This document shows positions 16,740 to 25,243 of a stretch of DNA of 64,000 nt, piece by piece. Position 1 is the stretch's first letter; every line of letters begins with the position of its first letter. The notes under the pieces were generated by a model. The model was not told the origin of the DNA. It worked only from the letters and a program-made list of their open reading frames with translations, and made no database searches. The translations under genes and the position numbers were made by a program. Source of the stretch: Streptomyces celluloflavus (GTDB lineage Bacteria > Actinomycetota > Actinomycetes > Streptomycetales > Streptomycetaceae); contig JOEL01000024.1 in the NCBI GenBank assembly GCA_000720995.1, positions 1 through 64,000 on the forward strand. Direction: 5' to 3'.

Positions 16740-18188
16740 TCAGGGCCAAGGGTAAGTCGGATTGGGATGAGTACGGGAAGGGGTGGCCTCAAGATTCACT
16801 TGGCCTACCGTCATGCGTGACGGCGGGTTGGCCCGCAGCCTCCCCTCGATGTCGTTCACCTGCTTGGTGTCCGTACTGTCGGGACCTTTTTGTTCACACA
16901 TGATTCGGTAATGGGCCTGGGAGAAATCACTGCACCGCTTCCGCCAGAAGATTTCAATCAGGTCCGCCCTGTTTGCGGCCAGCATCTTGTCATTGAACGT
17001 CGGAAGCACTCTTCCCGGCATTCCTGCGAGACTCCCCTGGAGCGTCCCACTCACCAGTTCCACGAACTTGGTCCTCGCTTCGAACCCCAGGTGGCTAAAG
17101 GTGTTGTGCACTTGGTTTATGGCACTCGTGTAAGCCGTGACCTGCTCTGTGGTTTTGGGTAGCGTTGACGCCTTCCGGCTAATCGCTTCAAGCGTCAGCT
17201 GGCGCCCATACGCCAGTTCGGATTCCAGCTTCTTCCATGCTTCGGTGAGAAGCCGCGATACATCCTTCTTCAGGCTGTCCCTGACGTCGTCCAAGAGCTT
17301 GGACCAAGCGTTGCCACGCGCCGCGTAAAGCTCCTCGTAGACCCTACTTCTGAGCTGGTTGTTGCTGATGATGATTGCGGCTATCGACACCAGGCTCTTG
17401 GCGATCGAGGCGCCGATGTTGACCAGCGGAGCAATCATGACCGGCAGCGAAGAACTGATGAGTCCGATCGTGAACTTCGCTATTCCGACGGCAAGATCGA
17501 CCCCATACAAGATGATGTTGGCGGTATTGCCGGCGTAAATCGCTTCCTTCAGTTTGATCGCGCTGCCCACCTCCGAGGAGATCGCTGACCCCACAGTGCC
17601 GGCGGCGGCCTTCACATCCCCCTTCAGTGCGGCTTCCACGCCCCCCTTTATGGAATCGAGGAAAAGCCCTGAGTGCTGGTTGGCCCGTGCGAACTTGGCG
17701 AGAAATCCCGCTTCGCCGAAGACTTCCTTCAGGAACGGCGTGTATGCCTGGCCGGGATTGCCCAGGGCTTCTTTCAGATCCTCGGTAACTTCTGCACCGT
17801 TGAGGATTTTATCGAACTCCTGGCGCGCGAGATTCGCTATCTCCCGGTCGGACATCCCCTCAAGTCCGTCTGACGGTTTCGACTGCTCCTGAGGTCCTCC
17901 CGCCAACTGATTGACGACCTGACGCGCCACCTGGAGCTGTTCGTTGTTCAGGCCCTTCTGGTCGAGCTTGGACAGCATCTGCTGTCGCTGCGCCTCGGTG
18001 ATGACAGCCTCACCGGCGCTCAACAAACCGCCGCGGGAAACCAACGAAGCGCCGCCTGTCGCCGGATCGGCACCCGCAGATGAGGACCTGTCGAGGGCAT
18101 TGGCTGCCGGCAGTCCGGATGCCCCCAGCATCGCGATACACATCGTCATGGTCACGGCAGGCTTCGCCGCCTTGCAGGAATACTTCAT
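16740..18188 (-). CDS. Secreted helical protein with long hydrophobic hairpin, unknown function
   Basis: I do not recognise a family. The product is 482 residues. Residues 1-32 form a Sec signal (basic start, hydrophobic core, PAANA-LD cleavage). The rest is mostly alpha-helical and polar, apart from a central hydrophobic block at about 223-276 (IILYGVDLAVGIAKFTIG, then SLPVMIAPLVNIGASIAK and SLVSIAAIII). Such a hairpin in a secreted protein is what alpha-helical pore-forming toxins carry. A C-terminal Cys pair (RKRCSDF and RIMCEQK) could form a disulfide. Codon use is less G+C-biased than in the neighbours, which suggests acquisition by transfer. It is a single gene, and the ATG at 18188 has only a weak GAGATGAG ribosome site. 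Confidence 0.7.
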   Translation of the reverse strand: MKYSCKAAKPAVTMTMCIAMLGASGLPAANALDRSSSAGADPATGGASLVSRGGLLSAGEAVITEAQRQQMLSKLDQKGLNNEQLQVARQVVNQLAGGPQEQSKPSDGLEGMSDREIANLARQEFDKILNGAEVTEDLKEALGNPGQAYTPFLKEVFGEAGFLAKFARANQHSGLFLDSIKGGVEAALKGDVKAAAGTVGSAISSEVGSAIKLKEAIYAGNTANIILYGVDLAVGIAKFTIGLISSSLPVMIAPLVNIGASIAKSLVSIAAIIISNNQLRSRVYEELYAARGNAWSKLLDDVRDSLKKDVSRLLTEAWKKLESELAYGRQLTLEAISRKASTLPKTTEQVTAYTSAINQVHNTFSHLGFEARTKFVELVSGTLQGSLAGMPGRVLPTFNDKMLAANRADLIEIFWRKRCSDFSQAHYRIMCEQKGPDSTDTKQVNDIEGRLRANPPSRMTVGQVNLEATPSRTHPNPTYPWP

Positions 18189-18349
18189 GAGAACTCATCT
18201 CGCTGAGTGGGAAGTATGGGTGATTCGGCTTCCTGCTCACGGAATCGGAGCTCCGAGACCATCCCGCTGCCGACGCGGGAAATGGATTACGCAGGGCCGG
18301 AGTGACGAGCCACAGGTGGATCCTGGCGAGTGAGCACGTATTCCGGAAG

Positions 18350-18804
18350 TCCTCCTCCTGAAACGCCGAACGACGTCTCGGGACTGGGGGCAGGGTGTGC
18401 GGGCGCCCGGGAGTGGTTGGCGAGAAGCGCAGGGGGCCTCCGGGGCAACGACGACCTGGACGTTATGCCGTGCTTCCGGTGCTTGTGCGAGGAGCGGGCT
18501 CGGCCGCGGCAATCCTGTCGGTGGGGATCAAGTTGCCGTCGACGATGACGAAGTCCCCTTCGTCCATGCCTGCCGGAGCATCACGCAGACCTGACACCGA
18601 CGAGGCCAGGACCTCGGCAGTCTCGCGTCCACGTAGCCGGCAATGCACTTCGCCGAACAGGCTGCTGGGTTGCGGGAGTTGATGAACAGTCGGAATGTGC
18701 CCTGCCGATGCGACCACCCGGGCCCGGATACGTGGCTGTGCATGCGCGGCAGAGGCGTTGTGGCGTGAAGTGTGCAGACGGCGGAGTTCGGTGTACCGGC
18801 TCAT
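18350..18804 (-). pseudogene. Degenerate IS5-type transposase
   Basis: One frame ends DEGDFVIVDGNLIPTDRIAAAEP, the characteristic DDE-domain stretch of IS5-group transposases (usually F-V-I-L-D-G-T-L-I-P-x-D-R-I-A-A). The neighbouring frame then continues HNVQVVVAPEAPCASRQPLPGAR, equivalent to the usual MNVQV...LPGARHD segment. At least one frameshift separates them, and both termini are eroded. It is an inactive insertion-sequence relic. Confidence 0.75.
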
Positions 18805-19407
18805 TCGCCGCGGTGCTGCTGTGCAGCGGCATCCTTACCGGGTTCTCCGGCGGGAGATGTTCCAAGGATGCGTACAGGCACAGGTCAGAATGCGCTACAC
18901 GTCGAGGCGATGCGGTGCAGGAGGTTCGTGCAACTCGGACCATGGTCCATGGATAACCGCCTCCTCCCGGCCGGGTACATGCTTACAGTCGCGGGAATCC
19001 CGGAATTCGAACCGCCGAGTATGCCGACCGCCTGGCCGCGCGACACGTCAAAGTTAACAAGGTCATCATCGAACGCCAGGGGCACAAAGTCCCTGTCACC
19101 CGGGACCAAAGCCCCCAAGAGGGAAACGCTGTCGAGGCGTTGTCAAGTTGTGAGTGGGGGTGGCGCGTTGGTGTGATCAGGGGTGTGCTGAGGATGAGGT
19201 CGTGGAGGTAGGAGCCACCTGGGCCGGACAGTCACGGCCGTGCCGATGATGGTCTTCCAGAGGGCGAATCGGTTGGATATCTCGGTGCGGTAGTGGCTCG
19301 CGGTGATCAGAAGCCGCCGGGGCCGGAAGTGGCTGGAGATCCGGCTGACGGCGGCCAGGAATCTCCGGCAGCCGGGAATGAAGTCGGGGACACAGAAGGG
19401 GAATCCG
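18805..19407. other. Mobile-element debris without intact gene
   Basis: The minus strand at about 19180-19400 encodes RRFLAAVSRISSHFRPRRLLITASHYRTEISNRFALWK, which resembles a piece of another transposase, though I cannot name its family securely. The plus strand at about 19010-19150 has a start-less frame (EYADRLAARHVKVNKVIIERQGHKVPVTRDQSPQEGNAVEALSS) that looks protein-like but is unrecognised. Together these suggest a site of repeated insertion and decay next to the beta-lactamase gene. Confidence 0.45.
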
Positions 19408-20280
19408 CTACAGAGCGCGGAGCGCTTCGACGGCGATACGGGCGGTGGTGCCGATGACGGCGTCGGCCGGGGGAAACGTTGCGGCGGTGTTGGTGGCGCG
19501 GGTGAAGACGGCGACGGCGTAGCGGCCGCCATCGGGGTATTCGATGACGCCGACCTCGTTGCGCACCGTCGGCAGGCTGCCGGTCTTGCCCGCTACATGA
19601 ACGTCGTCGAAGGGGAAGCCGGAGGCCATGCGATGGGGCCAGACCTGCAGGCCGAGGAGGCGGCGGATCGCGGCGGCGTGTGCCGGCGCGCAGGCTTCGT
19701 CGCGCCAGATGGCGGCGAGCAGCCGGGTCATATCGCGCGGGGTGCTGTGATTGGTGCGGACGGGATCGAGGGCGCGCAGGCGGGCGATGATGTACGGATC
19801 GGTCAGCGCCTGCGGGCCGCCGGGCCCGGCGTCCTGCCTGATGGTGCCGAAGGTCTCGCCGAAGGTGTAGACGGCGTGGGTATGGGCGAGGCCGAGCCGG
19901 GCGGTGGTGTGGTTGACGGCGTCGAGGCCGACGCGCTCCAGGAGGAGGTCGGCGGCGGTGTTGTCGCTGACGGCCATCATCAGATAGGCGGCGTCGCGGA
20001 GCGACATGCGGACGGGGTCGAGCATGGCGGCGAGTCCGGTGGGCCCCGGGGTGCGGCCGGCCGGCGGGCACTCGATTTGTTCGGTGAGGTCGACGCGCCC
20101 CGCCGCGGCCTGCTGGTGGAGTGCGACGAGCAGGCAGAGCTTGTGCACGCTGGCGGTGACGACCGGGTGGTCGGCGCTCGCGCCGACCTCCGCGCCGGAG
20201 TCGATGTCGAGGGCGTGCAGCCGGCCGGTGACACCGGCTCCGTCGAAGGCTTCGCGGATGCGAGTGAGGGTGTTGGTCAC
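19408..20280 (-). CDS. Class A beta-lactamase-like serine hydrolase
   Basis: A 290-residue penicillin-recognising enzyme. It has the SxxK tetrad SVHK (Ser44-Lys47), the SDN loop (Ser105-Asn107, MMAVSDNTAA) and KTG (Lys232-Gly234). The segment NHSTPRDM also fits class A-like proteins. I cannot identify the omega-loop ExxLN carrying the deacylating Glu, so hydrolysis of beta-lactams is not assured. No signal peptide is visible, which is odd for a periplasmic or extracellular lactamase. The GTG start overlaps the stop of the upstream LysR gene by 4 nt (GTGA), so the two are translationally coupled. Two penicillin-binding protein genes run divergently next door. Confidence 0.85.
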   Translation of the reverse strand: MTNTLTRIREAFDGAGVTGRLHALDIDSGAEVGASADHPVVTASVHKLCLLVALHQQAAAGRVDLTEQIECPPAGRTPGPTGLAAMLDPVRMSLRDAAYLMMAVSDNTAADLLLERVGLDAVNHTTARLGLAHTHAVYTFGETFGTIRQDAGPGGPQALTDPYIIARLRALDPVRTNHSTPRDMTRLLAAIWRDEACAPAHAAAIRRLLGLQVWPHRMASGFPFDDVHVAGKTGSLPTVRNEVGVIEYPDGGRYAVAVFTRATNTAATFPPADAVIGTTARIAVEALRAL

Positions 20281-21245
20281 AGCCAGTACTCCGCTGCCGG
20301 GCGCAGATGGAGCGGTCGCGGGGGTGGGTCGGCGCTCATGGCGGTGGTGTTCCGCAGCGTGTGGGTGGCCGCCTCCGCGAAGGCGCTGACGACGGTGTCG
20401 CTGCGCCCTTGCGGCCAGGCGAGGGAATGGCGCCAGGCCAGCGGGGCTTCGGCGAGAGGGCGCCAGATGACGTCCGGGTCCCGGTCGGCGGCACCGGCGG
20501 GGTGGGCGTCCCGCGGGCTGAAGGCGACGGCGTGCGCGGAGAGGATCAGACCGCGGACGAAGCTGGCGCCCTGGCCGTGCCGGACGGCCGCGGGAGAGTA
20601 GCCGTTGCGGGCGCAGGTGGTCAGCACGTCGTCGTGCAGGGCCGGGGCGGCGGCACGGTGGAAGAGGATCAGCTCGTATCCGGTGAGGGCGGCGAGCGGG
20701 ACCTCGGCGAGTGCGGCGGCCGGGGCGTCGCGGGGAAGCAGTACCCCCACCTCGCGGCGGAGAACCGGGCCCAGTTCGAGGCCGGAGACGTCGCAGGGGT
20801 GATGGATGAGCCCGACGTCCAGCTCGTGCGAGGCGAACTGGGCGAGCTGCTCGGTGGTGGACAGCTCGCGCAGTTCCAGCTCCACCCCGGGATAGCGCTG
20901 CCGGAAGTCCGCCAGGATCGCGGCGACCGTTTCGCCGGGGATGTCGGGCGGCAGTGCGGCGCGCAGCAGTCCGCTCTCGCCGTCCCGGATGCGGCGGGCG
21001 GTGGCCATCAGCGCCTCGGAGCGGGCGAGCAGTTCACGGGCCTCGTCCAGCAGCAGTGTCCCGGCCTTGGTGATCGTCACCTGCCGGCTGGACCGCTCGA
21101 ACAGGCGCACCCCCAGCTCGCGCTCCAGGCGCTGGATGCGCTGCGACAGCGGCGGCTGGGCCATGCTCAGCCGCGCCGCGGCACGGCCGAAATGTGACTC
21201 TTCTGCAACAGCCACAAAGCACTCCAAGTGCCGAAACAGGTTCAT
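20277..21245 (-). CDS. LysR-family transcriptional regulator
   Basis: A 322-residue LTTR. Residues 1-60 are the winged helix (MNLFRHLECFVAVAEESHFGRAAARL, then MAQPPLSQRIQRLERELGVRLFER), followed by the linker helix and the two-lobed co-inducer domain from about residue 90. It is cotranscribed with the beta-lactamase-like gene, which overlaps it by 4 nt, and is divergent from the PBP gene at 21542. A dyad with ATCATT arms (21270-21286) lies 25 bp before its ATG. By analogy with known LysR-beta-lactamase pairs in Streptomyces it may induce the hydrolase, but the arrangement here (regulator first, same strand) differs from the textbook divergent one. The ATG at 21245 starts exactly at the conserved HTH helix; the ribosome site is weak. 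Confidence 0.88.
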   Translation of the reverse strand: MNLFRHLECFVAVAEESHFGRAAARLSMAQPPLSQRIQRLERELGVRLFERSSRQVTITKAGTLLLDEARELLARSEALMATARRIRDGESGLLRAALPPDIPGETVAAILADFRQRYPGVELELRELSTTEQLAQFASHELDVGLIHHPCDVSGLELGPVLRREVGVLLPRDAPAAALAEVPLAALTGYELILFHRAAAPALHDDVLTTCARNGYSPAAVRHGQGASFVRGLILSAHAVAFSPRDAHPAGAADRDPDVIWRPLAEAPLAWRHSLAWPQGRSDTVVSAFAEAATHTLRNTTAMSADPPPRPLHLRPAAEYWL

Positions 21246-21269
21246 AAGCAGCAACGATATCGCAAATTA

Positions 21270-21286
21270 ATCATTACGAGAATGAT
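21270..21286. promoter_or_regulatory. Candidate LysR-type operator dyad
   Basis: ATCATT-ACGAG-AATGAT is a perfect 6-bp inverted repeat with a 5-bp spacer. It sits in a notably A/T-rich island (21243-21310) between the divergent LysR and PBP genes. It contains the T-N11-A core of LTTR boxes. Confidence 0.55.
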
Positions 21287-21541
21287 ATGGAACTTGGACA
21301 TATACCCGGGAGTGCTGCTCTTCTGCCGGTATGCCGTTGTCCTCTCCCCCGCTGTGCGAGCGCACGGCGGGTAACCGGCCCGGCGCTCCGGGGCCCTGCC
21401 CCCGTTCGCCTTCGGCTCCAGCCGGCAGGCCACAGGAAGGCAGCCGTGCCGGCATCTCCGTGAACACCACCAGCACGCCTCCCGATCTCTTCACCACCCG
21501 GCGGCGACGCGTGCCGGATGAGCAAGGACCAGGAACCTCCG

Positions 21542-23173
21542 ATGCCTGAAACCCGACACCGCACCACCTCCCGCCGCAAGCCCCGCAAGGTGATCCGGTC
21601 GGCCACCGCGGCGGCCGCGGCGCTCGCCGTCGTCGCGGGCGGGGCATACCTCGCCGAGCTGGGCCCGTTCTCCGCCGGTTCCTCGGCCGCCGACCCCGAC
21701 CCTGCGGCCGTGGCCGAGGCACGGGCGTTCCTGGCCGACTGGGCCGGTGGCCGTATGCCGAGCGCCGCCCGTCGTACCACTCACCCCGACCGGGCCCAGG
21801 ACGTGCTGCGCAGTTTCACCGCCGGACTCGACATCGCCAAACCGGCCCTGACCCCGGCAAAGGCCACCGTCACCGAGGACGGCACCGTGAGCGTCCCCTT
21901 CACCGCCAAGATGCCCATCACAGACCTGGGCACCTGGACTTACCAGTCGAAACTTCCCCTGCGAAAGCAGCAGGACGGCGCCTGGAAGGTGGACTGGTCG
22001 CTGTCCCTGGTCCACCCGAAGCTGAGCAGCACCGAGAAGTTCCGCCTGCAGCGCGAGGACGTCGAGCGTCCCGAGATCACCGACCGCAAGGGTGTCGCCT
22101 TGTCCGGCGGCACACACCCCTTCCTGGTCCCCGTCCTGAACCAGCTCGCCGGCGCCGCGGGAGCCGGTCCGCGCGGTGCGATCCAGCGCGTTGACCGTGC
22201 CACCGGAGAGGTGAGCGGCACGGAGGCCGTCTTCGGGAAGAAACCCACCGGGCTCACCGGCAAGCCCATCCGCACCACTCTCGACTCCACGTGGCAGGCC
22301 GCCGCCGAAAAAGCCCTCGCCGCCAAGGCCGAGGGCAAGAATGCCGCGCTCGTCGCCCTGCGCATCGACAACGGCCAGATCCTTGCCGTGGGGAACGCCC
22401 CCGCCGGCTTCAATCGCGCCGTCTCCGGCACCTACGCACCCGGCTCCACCTGGAAGATCGTCACCACCAGCGCGCTGCTGCTCAAGGATGCCGTCAAGCC
22501 CGGCGACATCGTGGACTGCCCCAAGTACCTCACCGTCGGCAAGCAGTTCCACAACGTCGAAACCTCCGAACACCGCAACGCCACGTTCCTCCAGGACTTC
22601 ACCGAGTCCTGCAACACCGCCTTCATCGGCCTGCGCGACAAGGTCGGCGACCGGGAACTGGGCAACGTCGCCGGCACGTACTTCGGGATCGGCCAGGAAT
22701 GGCATATCGGCATTCCCTCGTTCGACGGGTCGGTCCCCGCACCCCGTGACCAGACCGAGAAGGCCGCCTCGATGATCGGGCAGGGCAGGGTGCTGGCCAA
22801 TCCACTGCTCATGGCGTCCGTTACCGCGACCGCGGTCTCCGGCACCTTCCACCAGCCCACGATCACTCACGGCAACGAGGACACGACCACCACCACCGCG
22901 CTCCCGCAGAACGTCGTCACCCGCCTGCGGGAGATGATGCGCGCCACCGTCACCGAAGGCACGGCCAAGGTCCTGGCCGACCTGCCCGGTGACGTCGGCG
23001 CCAAGACCGGCACCGCCGAGGTCACCGAGGAAGACCCCAACAACGGCTGGATCGTCGCCTACCGCGGCAACATCGCCATCGCCTGCGTCGTCGAAAAGGG
23101 GCGCACCGGCGGCGCCTCCGCAGGGCCCATCGTCCGCAGCCTCCTGGCCGCCGTCCCCACCGACCCCTCATGA
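21542..23173 (+). CDS. Class B penicillin-binding protein with NTF2-like N-domain
   Basis: A 543-residue membrane-anchored transpeptidase. A signal-anchor helix spans about 20-40. Residues about 50-160 form an NTF2-like MecA_N-type domain (FLADWAGGRMPSAARRTT...WKVDWSLSLVHPKL), then a dimerisation segment and the transpeptidase domain, with STWK (Ser302-Lys305), SCN (356-358) and KTGTAE (488-490). It crosslinks peptidoglycan at the outer face of the membrane. This domain order is that of the MecA/PBP2a-like class B group, often poorly sensitive to beta-lactams. I prefer the ATG at 21542 because AGGA lies 8 nt upstream; an ATG at 21518 lacks a ribosome site. The second PBP gene follows after about 90 nt. 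Confidence 0.88.
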   Translation: MPETRHRTTSRRKPRKVIRSATAAAAALAVVAGGAYLAELGPFSAGSSAADPDPAAVAEARAFLADWAGGRMPSAARRTTHPDRAQDVLRSFTAGLDIAKPALTPAKATVTEDGTVSVPFTAKMPITDLGTWTYQSKLPLRKQQDGAWKVDWSLSLVHPKLSSTEKFRLQREDVERPEITDRKGVALSGGTHPFLVPVLNQLAGAAGAGPRGAIQRVDRATGEVSGTEAVFGKKPTGLTGKPIRTTLDSTWQAAAEKALAAKAEGKNAALVALRIDNGQILAVGNAPAGFNRAVSGTYAPGSTWKIVTTSALLLKDAVKPGDIVDCPKYLTVGKQFHNVETSEHRNATFLQDFTESCNTAFIGLRDKVGDRELGNVAGTYFGIGQEWHIGIPSFDGSVPAPRDQTEKAASMIGQGRVLANPLLMASVTATAVSGTFHQPTITHGNEDTTTTTALPQNVVTRLREMMRATVTEGTAKVLADLPGDVGAKTGTAEVTEEDPNNGWIVAYRGNIAIACVVEKGRTGGASAGPIVRSLLAAVPTDPS

Positions 23174-23261
23174 CGCAGCCGACGGTGCCCCGCCCGGTGC
23201 GGGCACATCCCGGCCCTTCCGGCGTCATCAGCAACCACCGCGAGACCTCACCCGGAGAATG

Positions 23262-24734
23262 ATGGACAAGCCACTGCGACACATAGCCGTCTCCTGCGGG
23301 GTGCTGATGATGGCCCTGCTCGTGCGGGTCACCTGGGTGCAGTTCGCCCAGAGCGACAGCCTGGCGAACGACCCGCACAACCGGCGGGTGCAGATCGAGG
23401 CATTCGCCAAGCCCCGTGGCGACATCATCGTCGCCGGGGAATCGATCACCGGCTCCGAGCAGTCCCCCGGTTCGGACTTCAAGTACAAACGCGTCTCCAA
23501 GAACGGCCCGATGTACGCGCCGATCACCGGCTACTTCTCCCAGGCCCAGGGCGCCTCCTTCCTGGAAGGCGTGCACAACGACGTGCTCAGCGGCAAGGAC
23601 AGCAGGCTCTTCACAGGGCCCCTCGACATGCTGACCGGGACGAAGCCGCGGGGCGGCGATGTCCTCACCACCATCGACCCGAAGGCCCAGAAGGCCGCCT
23701 ACAAGGGGCTGACGGACCTCAACGCCAAGGGCGCGGTGGTCGCCCTCGACCCGGGCACCGGAAAGATCCTCGCCATGGCGAGCACGCCGTCCTACGACCC
23801 CTCCGTCTTTGCCGGCATCTCCGGCAAGGAAGGAGCGGAGTTCAAGAGACTGGACCAGGACAAGGAGAAGCCGCTGAGCAACCGGGCGCTCCGGGAGACC
23901 TACCCGCCCGGCTCGACGTTCAAGATCCTCACAGCGGCGGCCGCCCTCGACCACGGCACGGTGACCGACATCAACGCCCCCTCGGGCGCCCCGGCTCCCT
24001 ACCGGCTGCCGCTGAGCACGACGGAGATCGGCAACGTGGTCCCCAACTCCCAGTGCGACAAGGTCTCGATGAAGACCGGTATGCAGTGGTCGTGCAACAA
24101 CGTCTTCCTCGACGCCGCGCTCAGGACCGGCAAGGACAAGATGCGCGAGACGGCGGAGAAGTTCGGCTTCAACAAGGAGCAGTTCACCCCCGTCCGTTCG
24201 GCCGCGAGCGGCTACCCCGCCGAGCTGGACCAGCCGCAGACCGCGCTGACCGGTATGGGCCAGGGCAGCGTGACCAGCACCCCGCTCCAGATGGCCATGG
24301 TCACCGCCGGGCTCGCCAACAACGGCAAGGTGATGAAGCCGTACATGGTGGAGGAGCTGCGCGGACCCAACCTCTCACCGATCGACAAGACCGAACCCGA
24401 GGTGCTCAACCAGGCCGTCTCCGAGGAGACCGCGAAGAAGGTGCAGGAGATGATGGAGTACACCGTGAGCGACGGCACGGGGAGCAAGGTGAAGATCGAC
24501 GGCGTCACCGTCGGCGGCAAGCCGGGCACCGCCCAGCACGGTGCCGACGTCCGTGACGAGCGCCCGTACGCCTGGTTCGTCTCCTACGCCAAACAGAGCG
24601 ACGGCACCTCCCCGGTCGCGGTCGCCGTCCTCGTCGACCCCGAGGACATGGACATCTCCCGCTCCGACATCGCAGGCGGCCGGCTGGGCGCCCCGATCGC
24701 CAAAGCGGTCATGGAGGCCGTCCTGAAGAAGTAA
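23262..24734 (+). CDS. PBP2/PbpA-like transpeptidase with KPG motif
   Basis: A 490-residue class B PBP. One N-terminal membrane anchor (8-27) is followed by an extracytoplasmic dimerisation domain and a transpeptidase domain with STFK (Ser218-Lys221) and SCN (277-279). The third active-site motif reads KPGTAQHG (Lys420-Pro421-Gly422) where PbpA relatives carry KTGTAQHG. The difference is one base (CCG for ACG at 24522-24524). It should crosslink peptidoglycan in growth or division, but Pro in the beta3 strand would disturb substrate and beta-lactam binding. No FtsW/RodA gene adjoins it, unlike the chromosomal pbpA. The ATG at 23262 has GGAG just upstream, and a second ATG one codon earlier is possible. 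It is likely cotranscribed with the preceding PBP gene. Confidence 0.88.
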   Translation: MDKPLRHIAVSCGVLMMALLVRVTWVQFAQSDSLANDPHNRRVQIEAFAKPRGDIIVAGESITGSEQSPGSDFKYKRVSKNGPMYAPITGYFSQAQGASFLEGVHNDVLSGKDSRLFTGPLDMLTGTKPRGGDVLTTIDPKAQKAAYKGLTDLNAKGAVVALDPGTGKILAMASTPSYDPSVFAGISGKEGAEFKRLDQDKEKPLSNRALRETYPPGSTFKILTAAAALDHGTVTDINAPSGAPAPYRLPLSTTEIGNVVPNSQCDKVSMKTGMQWSCNNVFLDAALRTGKDKMRETAEKFGFNKEQFTPVRSAASGYPAELDQPQTALTGMGQGSVTSTPLQMAMVTAGLANNGKVMKPYMVEELRGPNLSPIDKTEPEVLNQAVSEETAKKVQEMMEYTVSDGTGSKVKIDGVTVGGKPGTAQHGADVRDERPYAWFVSYAKQSDGTSPVAVAVLVDPEDMDISRSDIAGGRLGAPIAKAVMEAVLKK

Positions 24735-24761
24735 ACCTCCTGCGGCGGGACGGCCGGAGGT
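24735..24761 (+). terminator. Weak hairpin after second PBP gene
   Basis: ACCTCC and GGAGGT flank a 15-nt loop immediately after the stop codon. There is no T-run. A 6-bp stem is marginal for termination. Confidence 0.25.
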
Positions 24762-25243
24762 GATGCGGGCGCCCCGGCCCGATCCCCGCGACCGTCGCCC
24801 CGGCCACCACCGGCGGTCGGGCGGTCTCCCGCGGCCGGGCGGTCTCCGGCGATACCCTGTACGAGATCGACGCCGGAGCCCTGGTCCACCACGACAGCCA
24901 CAACCGCGAGTCCTCCACCGGCCTGTTCGTCCAGCAGACCGTCGCCCGGCTCGCGTGCAACGTCCGGGGTCCGTCCCGGCCACCGGCGGGGTGACCGCCG
25001 CGCGACGCCACCGCCGGTAGCCGGCCTACGGGATGCGCCGCGAGGCGTACGGCTACCGGCCCGAGGTCCTCACGCACTGTCGGCGGGTGACTCGGACGTC
25101 CGAGCCCGGCGAAGCGTCGCCGGTCGGCCCGGCCGGCGTCGGACCCGGACGGGCACCGGATCGCGTTCGCGGTCCTTCCGGCACCCGCCACCACCGGCCG
25201 GCTCACCGCCCGGCCGTGACCGACTCATCGCAGGAGCAACGAA
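24762..25243. other. Intergenic stretch, possible gene relic
   Basis: One start-less frame near 24840-24990 reads DTLYEIDAGALVHHDSHNRESSTGLFVQQTVARL and looks protein-like, but I cannot assign it. A 30-bp near-duplication (cggtcgggcggtctccc / gcggccgggcggtctcc) lies at 24810-24850. There is no other feature until the ribosome site GGAG at 25231. Confidence 0.3.

Noticed and set aside
18985-19020. tRNA-like T-arm (GGTTCGAATTCC on the minus strand)
   Set aside because: The flanking bases do not pair as a T-stem, and no acceptor, D or anticodon arm can be drawn around it.
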